This document shows positions 9,789 through 17,607 of a DNA stretch of 64,000 bases, piece by piece (within the stretch, counting starts at the first letter, position 1; every line of letters starts with the position of its first letter). The position numbers were made by a program, and so were the translations under genes. The stretch comes from Pseudomonadota bacterium (GTDB lineage Bacteria > Pseudomonadota > Alphaproteobacteria > Sphingomonadales > Sphingomonadaceae), in contig JAEXFD010000013.1 of assembly GCA_023400405.1 (NCBI GenBank), positions 124,001 through 188,000 of the forward strand, given 5' to 3'. The notes under the pieces were generated by a model that was not told the DNA's origin, did no database searches, and was given only the letters and a program-made list of their open reading frames with translations.

Positions 9789-11134
9789 CACGCCGCCGCC
9801 TCGCGATCGCCTTCGCCCCGCTGCTCCTCGTCACGGCAACCGCGCTCGCCGCCGAGGCATTCCAGCCCCAGCTGACCCCGGCTCAGACGACCCTGGTCGA
9901 TCAGGCAAGACGATTGGGGGCCACCGATGTCGCGATCGCCGCTGCGCCGAATGGTGGGTTCATCATCGACGGCAAGCTTCAGGGCAATTCGTTCGCACTC
10001 GCCATACCCGCGGGGTGGAGGGGCGACGCACTATTGTTCGCCCATGGCTATTCGACCCCGGGGACCCCGGTGGCGGTTGCGTCTGACCCCGTCGCCAAAT
10101 CTCCCGGGTCGGGCCTCCTCGGCGACGCCTATGCCCAAGGCTTTGCCGTCGGCCATAGCGCCTATGACAAGGCCGGGCTGGGCGTCGAGACCGGAGTCAA
10201 GAATACCAAGCGGCTGCGCGACTTCGTCGCCTCGCTCGGCGCCAGGCGGATCTATGTGATGGGCGATTCCATGGGCGGAGGAATCGTCGTCACGCTATTG
10301 GAAATGTATCCCCGCGCCTTTGCCGGCGGCTTCGCCCGCTGCGGCGTCGTTGCCAGTTGGCAGGATCTGCTCGGCCGGCTGATCGACATGCGGCTCGCCT
10401 ATAACGTGCTGACCAAGGGCACCCCCTACGCCTTGCCCGGCGAACAGGACGTGCGTCGCAACGCGATCGCCCCCGAGCCGCCGGCCGGCACCCCCGACGC
10501 CCTCGCCCAGGCTTATGTCTTCGGTCAGATCGGCAAGGTCGGGACACCCCCGCTCGCGCTGTGGACCGCCGCGCAAAAGGATCCGAGCGGACGCGAGGCC
10601 AAGATCGTCCGCGCGGTCACTGCGATCGGCGGCTTCGAAGAAGACGCAGCTGCACTCGCCTTTCCGCTGGTGACCGCAGCGCTCGGCGCTGAGGACATGA
10701 CCGCGACCGCCGGCGGCTGGGTCTATGGCAATATCGGCAAAGTCTATTCGGCGCCCGGCCTCTCAGTCGAGGAACAGGCTGCGCTGAATCGCGACATCCA
10801 GCGAGTCTCGGCGGCGCCCCGCGCGCTCGACTATCTGAAGCGGTGGCACAGCGCTACCGGCCGGATAGCGACCCCGCTGGTGACAATGCACAACCGGATC
10901 GATTCCTTGGTGCCTTATGCGCAGGAACAGGCGCTCCAGGCCGCCGTCGCCAAGGCCGGCCGGACGCGCTACCTCGTGCAATATGGGGTGCCCGCCACCA
11001 AGGCGCCTTTGCCGATTGGCGGCACTGCGGGCTATACCCATTGCGGCTTCGACAAGACGCAGACCCTGGCGGCGTGGAATGCGCTGCGCCATTGGGTCGA
11101 GTCCGGCGCCAAACCGGCGGCGAGCCTGCAATGA
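9785..11134 (+). CDS. secreted alpha/beta hydrolase (esterase-like), paralogue 2
   Basis: A 449-aa paralogue of the hydrolase at 3895. The signal peptide (MTRRRLAIAFAPLLLVTATALA) precedes the nucleophile Ser162 in GDSMGG, and the probable catalytic His419 lies in GYTHCGF. Length, order of motifs and the NIGKVYSAPGLS segment match the first copy, so the two arose by duplication within this cluster or were acquired together. The start ATG overlaps the previous stop. The substrate is unknown; an ester or amide of the imported compound is inferred from position. The stop is overlapped by the acyl-CoA ligase start. Confidence 0.8.
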   Translation: MTRRRLAIAFAPLLLVTATALAAEAFQPQLTPAQTTLVDQARRLGATDVAIAAAPNGGFIIDGKLQGNSFALAIPAGWRGDALLFAHGYSTPGTPVAVASDPVAKSPGSGLLGDAYAQGFAVGHSAYDKAGLGVETGVKNTKRLRDFVASLGARRIYVMGDSMGGGIVVTLLEMYPRAFAGGFARCGVVASWQDLLGRLIDMRLAYNVLTKGTPYALPGEQDVRRNAIAPEPPAGTPDALAQAYVFGQIGKVGTPPLALWTAAQKDPSGREAKIVRAVTAIGGFEEDAAALAFPLVTAALGAEDMTATAGGWVYGNIGKVYSAPGLSVEEQAALNRDIQRVSAAPRALDYLKRWHSATGRIATPLVTMHNRIDSLVPYAQEQALQAAVAKAGRTRYLVQYGVPATKAPLPIGGTAGYTHCGFDKTQTLAAWNALRHWVESGAKPAASLQ

Positions 11135-12744
11135 GCGAAGGATATCGATTCGCCCAACCGGCCCGCGAAGCCTATGCCTATCCGCTCCTCGTCCGGCACC
11201 TCCTCCAGAGCGCTCTCGACACCCGAAGCCGCAACGAGATCGTCGGCTCCGACGGCGGCCGCCGCAGCTATGATGAACTGGCCCGACGCGTTGGCCGGCT
11301 AGGCTCGGTGCTTACGCGGCTGGGGATCGGCCCGGGCGACACCGTGGCGGTGATGGACTGGGACAGCCATCGCTATCTCGAGGCCTATTTCGCGGTGCCG
11401 ATGCTGGGCGCCGTGCTCCAGACGGTCAACGTTCGGCTTTCTCCCGCGCAGATCGCCTATACGCTACAAGACAGTGGCGCGCGGCTTCTGCTCTTCCACA
11501 CCGATTTCGCGAAGCTGGTCGCAAGCCTTAGGCAAGACATCCCTGGCATCGAGCGTTTCATCTCCATGGATGACGGCGGGGCGAGCGAATCCGTCGTGAG
11601 GGACGGTGAATATGAGGCCCTGCTGGCGGCGGGCGATGATCTTCACGCCTTTGGCGACTTCGATGAGAACGCCCTCGCCACGACGTTCCACACTACTGGC
11701 ACAACCGGACTGCCCAAACCGGTGGCGTTTAGCCATCGCCAACTCGTTCTGCACACGCTCGCCGTGATGGCGGCGTTCGCGAGGCGTCCCGAGCATCAGA
11801 AGCTCACCCATCGCGACGTCTACATGCCGCTCACACCGATGTTCCATGTTCATGCCTGGGGCCTCCCCTATGTCGCTACGCTGATGGGCGTGAAGCAGGT
11901 GTATCCCGGACGATATGTGCCGGACCGGCTGATCGCGCTCCAGCGGCAGGAAGGCGTCAGCTTCTCGCACGGTGTGCCGACACTGCTCCAGATGTTGCTC
12001 GCCGGCCTGGAGGGCCGCGTGTTGTCGAATCCCTGGAAGATGATCGTCGGCGGCTCGGCGCTTGCGGGTACCCTACGTGAAGCTGCATTTGCGCAGGGCA
12101 TCCACGCCTTTGCCGGCTATGGCATGTCCGAAACGGCGCCGGTGATATCGATTGCCCGGCTCGACGCAGAAGAGGCGACGGATGCCGCGGACCGAGCGCG
12201 CCTCGCCGGCCATCCGATCCCCCTGGTTCAAGTGCGCGTGGTCGATTCCGAGCTTCGCGATGCTCAGGAGGGCGAACTGGTCGCGCGCGCGCCTTGGCTG
12301 ACGATGAGTTATGGTTCCGACTGCGAGGCTTCGGACCAGCTCTGGCGTGGCGGCTGGCTCCATACACAGGACATTGCGCGGATCGACGATCGCGGCGATA
12401 TCGAAATCCGCGACCGGCTGAAGGACGTGATCAAGACCGGCGGGGAATGGGTTTCCTCAGTTCAGATCGAGGAGCTGGCGATGCAGCACCCCCAAGTGGA
12501 CAGCGCCGCGGTGGTCGGAGTGCCGGACCCGCATTGGGGCGAACGCCCCGTCCTGTTCGTCACGGCCAATAAGGAACAGCCGACGGTCGACACTATGCGT
12601 GCGCATTTGTCGATCTTTGTAAGCAGGGGCGTCATCAGCCGTTATGGCATCCCCGATCGGATGATCGTTCTCGCCGAACTGCCGCGGACGAGCGTCGGCA
12701 AGATCGACAAGAAGGCGCTGCGCGTCGTCGCGGGAGCCGCCTGA
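11131..12744 (+). CDS. AMP-forming acyl-CoA ligase
   Basis: A 537-aa cytoplasmic member of the ANL superfamily (fatty acid + ATP + CoA to acyl-CoA). Visible motifs are the phosphate-binding FHTTGTTGLPK (about 186-196), the A5 motif YGMSETAPV, the hinge region WLHTQDIARIDDRGDIEIRD, TGGEWVSS and the C-terminal catalytic-lysine motif SVGKIDKKAL. The segment MPLTPMFHVHAWGLPY resembles medium-chain (AlkK-like) ligases. That fits activation of fatty acids set free by the four upstream esterases, although an aromatic acid cannot be excluded. There is no signal peptide. It overlaps its upstream neighbour (ATGA) and is followed after 1 base by the GH42 gene. Confidence 0.9.
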   Translation: MSEGYRFAQPAREAYAYPLLVRHLLQSALDTRSRNEIVGSDGGRRSYDELARRVGRLGSVLTRLGIGPGDTVAVMDWDSHRYLEAYFAVPMLGAVLQTVNVRLSPAQIAYTLQDSGARLLLFHTDFAKLVASLRQDIPGIERFISMDDGGASESVVRDGEYEALLAAGDDLHAFGDFDENALATTFHTTGTTGLPKPVAFSHRQLVLHTLAVMAAFARRPEHQKLTHRDVYMPLTPMFHVHAWGLPYVATLMGVKQVYPGRYVPDRLIALQRQEGVSFSHGVPTLLQMLLAGLEGRVLSNPWKMIVGGSALAGTLREAAFAQGIHAFAGYGMSETAPVISIARLDAEEATDAADRARLAGHPIPLVQVRVVDSELRDAQEGELVARAPWLTMSYGSDCEASDQLWRGGWLHTQDIARIDDRGDIEIRDRLKDVIKTGGEWVSSVQIEELAMQHPQVDSAAVVGVPDPHWGERPVLFVTANKEQPTVDTMRAHLSIFVSRGVISRYGIPDRMIVLAELPRTSVGKIDKKALRVVAGAA

Positions 12745-12745
12745 C

Positions 12746-14818
12746 ATGCCCCGGTGCTGGCTGCGGTACGCCGCGCTGCTCAGCCTGCTGTTTCCCCTTC
12801 TTTCCCCGGCCACCGCGCGCGACGTTCCCTTTACCGCACCGCCACTTGCGGTCGGCACTTCCTGGTATCCGGAGCAATGGCCGGAGGAGCACTGGGAGGC
12901 GGATCTGGCGCTGATGGAACGCGCGCATTTCAGCGTAATCCGGATCGGCGAATTCGCCTGGGCGCGGATGGAGCCTGCCGATGGCCGGTTCGATTTCGCC
13001 TGGCTCGACCGGGCGATCGCCGCCGCCGCGCGGCATGGGATGAAAGTCGTCCTCGGAACCCCTAGCGCCGCACCTCCGATCTGGCTGACGGATGCCCATC
13101 CGGACACGCTGCGGATGGACGAGGATGGCCGCGTCCAACCACATGGCGAACGCCAGCAGGGCTCCGGCGCGAGCGCGACCTATCGCCGCTATGCGACACG
13201 CATCGCGGGAGAACTGGCGCAGCGTTATGGTCGCAACCCGAATGTCGTCGGCTGGCAGATCGACAATGAGTTTGGGGTCGAGACCTTCGATTCCGATGCG
13301 AAGGCGCGCTGGGCCAAATGGCTCGCTGCCCGCTATGGTACGATCGACGCCCTTAATCGGCGCTGGAGCACCGAATATTGGAGCCAGCGCTATCAGCGAT
13401 TCGAACAGGTCCGGCTGACGCTCGGCCGGGATCAGAACCCGGCGCTGGTACTCGACGCGCATCGCTTCTTCACGGCGCTATGGACATCTTTTGTCGGCGA
13501 GCAGGCCGCCGCCATTCGTGCGCATGCCGACCCGCGCCAGTTCGTCACTACCAATTCGACGCTTTGGAACAACCGCTACGACGCCTATCCCGTCCACGCC
13601 GCGCTCGATCTCGCGGCTTGGGACGCCTATGTCCCGGACGGGCGGCCGGACTGGACGGGGCTGGCGCTCCACCACGCGGTCGTGCACGGCTTCAAGCAGC
13701 GCAATTTCTGGTTGATGGAAACCCAACCCGGCTGGGTGAACTGGGGAGCGAACAATCGCGCGCTCGATCCGGGTCAGACACGCGAACTGGCATGGCAGGC
13801 GGTAGGGCGCGGCGCGGACGCTGTGCTCTACTGGCAATGGCGCAGCGCGCCCGGCGGCCAGGAGCAATATCATGGCACGCTGGTCGGCGCCGATGGGAAC
13901 CCGATGCCGGTCTATCCTGAGATTGCCAAGCTGGCTGCGGAGTTCGCCAAGGCAGGCCCCCTGCTGGCTGGCACCGTTCCCAAAGCGACGATCGCGATGC
14001 TCTATTCGCGCGAGAGCCGCTGGGCGGTCGAGCAGCAACGGTTCGCGCGCGATTATGACCCGATCGCGGTGATGACCGACTGGTATCGCCCCCTGTTCGC
14101 CGCCAGTGAAGCCGTTGACGTGCTGCCCCCGGACGCCAACCTGTCGCGCTATCGGACGGTGCTGGCGCCGTCTCTCAATGTGCTTGACGCCGCGACCGCC
14201 GCGGCGCTCGAAGGCTATGTACGTGGCGGAGGACATCTGGTGCTGGGCCCGCGCTCAGGCCTGAAGGACGGCGACAATGCGTTATGGCCGCTGCGTCAAC
14301 CTGGGCCGCTCGCCGCCTTGCTGGGCGCGCATGTCGATGCCTTCTACGCGCTCGATGAGGCGATCCCCGTTATGGGGTCAATCCACGGCAACGCGCGAAC
14401 ATGGGCAGAGACGATTGCGATCGATCGGCCCGACGTCGAAGTGCTGGCCCGCTACGCGCGCGGCGGCTGGCTCGCGAGCAAGCCGGCCATCGTGACGCGC
14501 GCGATCGGACGTGGCCGGATCACCTATGTCGGCGCGATGCTCGATGCAGACGGACAGGCAATGCTGGAACGAATGGGCGAAGCACACACCTCCGATGAAA
14601 TTGAGCTCATTGTCCGCCAAGGCAGCGGACGGCGATTGCTTATCGCGATCAACCATGCCGATGGCGCGGCAGCCTTCGCGCTCCCGAATGGAAGCAAGCT
14701 GCTGCTCGGCGACTGGAAAGAAGGTCATTTGGACGCCCATGGCGTCGCACTGATCCAGCTCGCCCGCTCCAAACCCGAGACGACGTCTGCTGATCCCGCC
14801 ATCCGTCGAGATGAATGA
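12746..14818 (+). CDS. GH42 beta-galactosidase
   Basis: A 690-aa secreted glycoside hydrolase family 42 enzyme. The signal peptide (MPRCWLRYAALLSLLFPLLS) precedes the TIM barrel, which starts with GTSWYPEQWPEEHW. Acid/base Glu175 is in WQIDNEFG and nucleophile Glu325 in WLMETQPGWVNWG. A trimerisation-type second domain (TIAMLYSRESRWAVEQQ) and a small C-terminal beta domain follow, so the architecture is complete. The activity expected for the family is hydrolysis of terminal beta-galactosides, with some members acting on other glycosides. The gene overlaps the trehalase start. Confidence 0.92.
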   Translation: MPRCWLRYAALLSLLFPLLSPATARDVPFTAPPLAVGTSWYPEQWPEEHWEADLALMERAHFSVIRIGEFAWARMEPADGRFDFAWLDRAIAAAARHGMKVVLGTPSAAPPIWLTDAHPDTLRMDEDGRVQPHGERQQGSGASATYRRYATRIAGELAQRYGRNPNVVGWQIDNEFGVETFDSDAKARWAKWLAARYGTIDALNRRWSTEYWSQRYQRFEQVRLTLGRDQNPALVLDAHRFFTALWTSFVGEQAAAIRAHADPRQFVTTNSTLWNNRYDAYPVHAALDLAAWDAYVPDGRPDWTGLALHHAVVHGFKQRNFWLMETQPGWVNWGANNRALDPGQTRELAWQAVGRGADAVLYWQWRSAPGGQEQYHGTLVGADGNPMPVYPEIAKLAAEFAKAGPLLAGTVPKATIAMLYSRESRWAVEQQRFARDYDPIAVMTDWYRPLFAASEAVDVLPPDANLSRYRTVLAPSLNVLDAATAAALEGYVRGGGHLVLGPRSGLKDGDNALWPLRQPGPLAALLGAHVDAFYALDEAIPVMGSIHGNARTWAETIAIDRPDVEVLARYARGGWLASKPAIVTRAIGRGRITYVGAMLDADGQAMLERMGEAHTSDEIELIVRQGSGRRLLIAINHADGAAAFALPNGSKLLLGDWKEGHLDAHGVALIQLARSKPETTSADPAIRRDE

Positions 14819-16407
14819 TGATGAGACGTACATTATGGACCGCGCTGGCCTGCTTGGGGATGATCTCGTGGCTGTGCCCCGCGGCTATCGCCCAGCAGAC
14901 GCCCGCCGACCTGTTCGCACCGCTGTTCGCCGAGGTGCAGGAGAAGCGCGTCTTCCCGGATGGCAAAACCTTCGCGGACGCCGTGCCGAAACGCAGACGC
15001 GAGGAAATCCTCGCCGACTATAAGCGGCTCGCGCCCGCCGACCCGACGGCGTTGCGCGCGTTCGTGCTCGCCAATTTCACCGTTCCGGGCGTCAACGACC
15101 GAAGCCCTGCCGACCTGCGCGCACATATCAGAGCACTCTGGTCCACACTGGTCCGCCAGCCCGAGGCGGTGCCTGCAGGTGGCTCCGCGCTGCCGATGTC
15201 CGCGCCGTACGTGGTGCCGGGTGGCCGCTTCCGCGAGCTCTATTATTGGGACAGCTTTTTCACGATGCTCGGCTTGAAGGTGGATGGGCAGCAGCCGCTG
15301 GTCGAGTCGATGCTTGCCGACTTCACCGCTACGATCGAGCGCTATGGCCATATCCCCAACGGGATGCGCAGCTATTATCTGAGCAGGTCCCAACCGCCCT
15401 TCTTCGCGCTGATGCTCGACCTCTCGGACGACGGCGATTCAGCCACTGCCGCAAGGCGTCTCGCCGCGCTTCGGCGAGAGCATGATTGGTGGATGAAGGG
15501 CGCCGATTGCCTCGGCGCGTCGGGCGCCTGCCTGCGAGTGGTCCGGATGCCCGACGGGACCTTGCTCAACCGCTATTGGGATGATCGCCAGACGCCGCGC
15601 GACGAATCCTGGGCCGAGGACGTCGCCACTGCCAAGGCCGATCCGTCGCGCGAGGCCGCGATCCTCTATCGCCATCTGCGCGCTGGCGCGGAGAGCGGAT
15701 GGGACTATAGCAGCCGCTGGCTGGCGGACCCGCGCCGGCTCGCATCGATCCACACGACGGACATCGTTCCCGTCGATCTCAACAGCCTGATGTTCGCAAT
15801 GGAGGAGCGGATCGCCCGCCGGTGCGCCAGTGCGGGAGATAAGGGCTGCGCGCAGCGCTTTTCGAGTCTCGCCGCGCGGCGGCGCGCTGCGATCGACCGC
15901 TATCTCTGGCTTCCGACGCAGGATCGCTATGCCGATTGGGACCGGATGGCGCGATTGCCGACCGCAGTCCTGTCTGCGGCGACGGCCTATCCGCTGTTCG
16001 TCGGTGCCGCGTCCGCCTCGCAGGCGGCAGCGGTGGCGCGCACGATCCGTGCGCAGTTGCTCGCACCGGGCGGCCTACGCACGACCGCGGTGCGCACCGG
16101 CCAGCAATGGGATGCTCCAAATGGCTGGGCACCGCTGCAATGGATCGCCGTTGCAGGGCTGGGCCGCTATGACGAGAATGCGCTCGCCGACGACATCGCC
16201 CGGCGCTGGCTGTCGACCGTCGACGCCACCTTCGCCGAGACGGGCAAGATGCTCGAGAAATACGATGTCGAGGAACGCCGATCCGGCGGCGGCGGTGAAT
16301 ATCCGACGCAGGACGGGTTCGGCTGGACCAACGGCGTCGCCAGCGCGCTGCTCGAACGTTATCCACGTCACGAGGCCCATGCTGGATCGCCCGCTCGTGC
16401 TCCGTGA
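14815..16407 (+). CDS. treA: periplasmic trehalase, GH37
   Basis: A 530-aa secreted trehalase splitting alpha,alpha-trehalose into two glucoses. After the signal peptide (LWTALACLGMISWLCPAAIA) come the GH37 start LFAPLFAEVQEKRVFPDGKT, signature 1 at 135-149 (PGGRFRELYYWDSFF) and signature 2 from Gln431 (QWDAPNGWAPLQW), then EKYDVEERRSGGGGEYPTQD near the end. Three consecutive ATGs (14815, 14818, 14821) follow the overlapping stop of GH42; the first is annotated. Trehalase as the last gene of an esterase-rich operon raises the possibility that the ligand contains a trehalose core (inference). No downstream gene overlaps; the operon seems to end here. Confidence 0.93.
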   Translation: MMMRRTLWTALACLGMISWLCPAAIAQQTPADLFAPLFAEVQEKRVFPDGKTFADAVPKRRREEILADYKRLAPADPTALRAFVLANFTVPGVNDRSPADLRAHIRALWSTLVRQPEAVPAGGSALPMSAPYVVPGGRFRELYYWDSFFTMLGLKVDGQQPLVESMLADFTATIERYGHIPNGMRSYYLSRSQPPFFALMLDLSDDGDSATAARRLAALRREHDWWMKGADCLGASGACLRVVRMPDGTLLNRYWDDRQTPRDESWAEDVATAKADPSREAAILYRHLRAGAESGWDYSSRWLADPRRLASIHTTDIVPVDLNSLMFAMEERIARRCASAGDKGCAQRFSSLAARRRAAIDRYLWLPTQDRYADWDRMARLPTAVLSAATAYPLFVGAASASQAAAVARTIRAQLLAPGGLRTTAVRTGQQWDAPNGWAPLQWIAVAGLGRYDENALADDIARRWLSTVDATFAETGKMLEKYDVEERRSGGGGEYPTQDGFGWTNGVASALLERYPRHEAHAGSPARAP

Positions 16408-16785
16408 CTGTGGCGGACCAAGGCAGAGCCGAACGATTAGCCTCCGCATCCCGCATTCGCGTTGCGTTCGCGATAATCTCCGATTGAAGCAAGGGCTAAA
16501 CAAGCAACTTGTCGAAAACACAGGTTGAATGACGCGGGAAATACATCATCGGGAAACAAAAGTACCCGATAGTTAGGTCAGGCCGGGTAGCCGCCACTAT
16601 GTCCAGGCTTTGCAGCTAAAGGTGGCAGCGCATGTCCAAGCATGCTTTTCCCGCCCGGCTCGGGTCGCGCATCGATCCGTTGAAAACAATCGGATTATAA
16701 CCGGATTATAATGTTCTCATAATCGCCGGGACCGCTACGTTGGTCTGGTCATGGCCATGACGTTTCTCGTGAATGGAGGAATGCC
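16408..16785 (+). promoter_or_regulatory. Intergenic regulatory region before lasso precursor
   Basis: 378 bases without a credible gene and clearly more AT-rich than the surroundings. It contains an inverted repeat ATCGGG/CCCGAT (16548-16553 and 16565-16570). It also has a pair of direct repeats CGGATTATAA at 16691-16700 and 16702-16711, exactly 11 bases apart so they lie on the same face of the helix. A perfect TATAAT is at 16707-16712. TTGAAA at 16680-16685 is 21 bases upstream of it, longer than a normal -35 spacing. I read this as promoter plus operator of the lasso operon. No clear terminator for the upstream operon is visible. Confidence 0.5.
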
Positions 16786-16905
16786 ATGAATATCGAACAG
16801 ACCATCGAGCTCGGTGTCGTGAGCACCGACACCAAGGGCCTTCCGGTCGGCGCCGCCGATACGGAGTTCGGTCACCGCAAGCAGATCGAGCTCAGCGACG
16901 ACTGA
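16786..16905 (+). CDS. lasso peptide precursor (class II)
   Basis: A 39-aa precursor preceded by GGAGGA at the right spacing. The leader is residues 1-17 (MNIEQTIELGVVSTDTK) with the conserved Thr at position -2 (Thr16). The predicted core is residues 18-39: ring part GLPVGAAD, tail TEFGHRKQIELSDD. Gly1 would form the isopeptide bond with the Asp8 side chain, giving an 8-residue macrolactam ring and a 14-residue tail. The Gly-Leu start and the SDD/DD end match proteobacterial lasso peptides such as sphingonodin, syanodin and astexin. Bulky plugs could be Phe11, His13, Arg14 or Lys15; the actual steric lock cannot be read. Peptidase and cyclase genes follow directly. Confidence 0.9.
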   Translation: MNIEQTIELGVVSTDTKGLPVGAADTEFGHRKQIELSDD

Positions 16906-16912
16906 CGGACCT

Positions 16913-16937
16913 GGCGCGTGCCCCATGGGCACGCGCC
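16913..16937 (+). promoter_or_regulatory. Intercistronic hairpin after lasso precursor
   Basis: A perfect inverted repeat, GGCGCGTGCCC - CAT - GGGCACGCGCC: 11-bp GC-rich stem with a 3-base loop, starting 8 bases after the precursor stop. No T-run follows, so it is not a standard intrinsic terminator. It may stabilise the precursor part of the transcript or partly attenuate transcription so that precursor exceeds enzymes (inference). It also argues against the in-frame GTG at 16918 as start of the next gene, because that codon lies inside the stem. Confidence 0.75.
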
Positions 16938-16953
16938 CTTCCGGCGCATCCTC

Positions 16954-17607
16954 ATGTCGCTCACGCTCCGCCCCGGCCTGTCATGGTGCCTGTGCGCTGG
17001 CCGGGCCGTGTTCATGGACCTGGCGTCCAATCGCTATTTCTGCCTGCCCGAGAAGACTGACGGGCTCTTCCGCCGCTGGGCCGCCGGCGAGATGCTCGTT
17101 CCCGACGAGCTGGCGCCGCTCCTCGGTTGCGGGGTCATCATGACTGGGGAAGGTGGCCGCAAGGTGGCTACGACGCATCCCGCCGCTGCGCAGGACTACG
17201 CCCTCGGCAACGCACACCGCGGTGCGGCCATCGACGTGGTGGCGGCGGTCACCGGCCAGCTTCGCGCGCGCTGCTGGCTGAAGCTGCGGCCGATGGCCAG
17301 CATCGCCGCCCGTCTGGCGAGCGAGTGCCCCTCCGCTGCTGTCGACGCGCAGGACGAGGCACGGCAGCGCCGAGTCGCGGGCGCGTTCGTGACCAGCGCG
17401 ATGCTGCTGCGCGCGGACGACCAGTGCCTGCCCCGGGCGATCGCGGCGCGCCGGCTGTGCCAGCGCCACGGCCAGGAGGCGGCATTGGTCTTCGGGGTCC
17501 GCCTCGAGCCCTTTGCCGCCCATAGCTGGGTCCAGTGCGGCGATGCGGTGATTGTCGGCGAGCTGGAGAATGTGCGGCTCTACACTCCCATCCTGGTGCT
17601 GCCGTGA
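16954..17607 (+). CDS. lasso peptide leader peptidase (RRE + B2 fusion)
   Basis: A 217-aa protein. Residues 1 to about 65 look like a PqqD-type RiPP recognition element (CLCAGRAVFMDLASNRYFCL), which binds the leader. Residues 95-217 are a transglutaminase-like protease with probable catalytic Cys158 (DDQCLPRAIA), His190 (AHSWVQ) and Asp197 (CGDAVIVGE). In many systems B1 and B2 are separate; here they are one chain. It should remove the leader after Lys17, freeing the Gly1 amine for cyclisation. The ATG at 16954 is chosen over GTG 16918 because of the hairpin; its ribosome site is weak. It overlaps the cyclase gene by GTGA. Confidence 0.88.
   Translation: MSLTLRPGLSWCLCAGRAVFMDLASNRYFCLPEKTDGLFRRWAAGEMLVPDELAPLLGCGVIMTGEGGRKVATTHPAAAQDYALGNAHRGAAIDVVAAVTGQLRARCWLKLRPMASIAARLASECPSAAVDAQDEARQRRVAGAFVTSAMLLRADDQCLPRAIAARRLCQRHGQEAALVFGVRLEPFAAHSWVQCGDAVIVGELENVRLYTPILVLP

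Noticed and set aside
16918..16953. GTG start 12 codons upstream for the lasso peptidase
   Set aside because: It lies within the perfect hairpin and adds residues unlike an RRE start.
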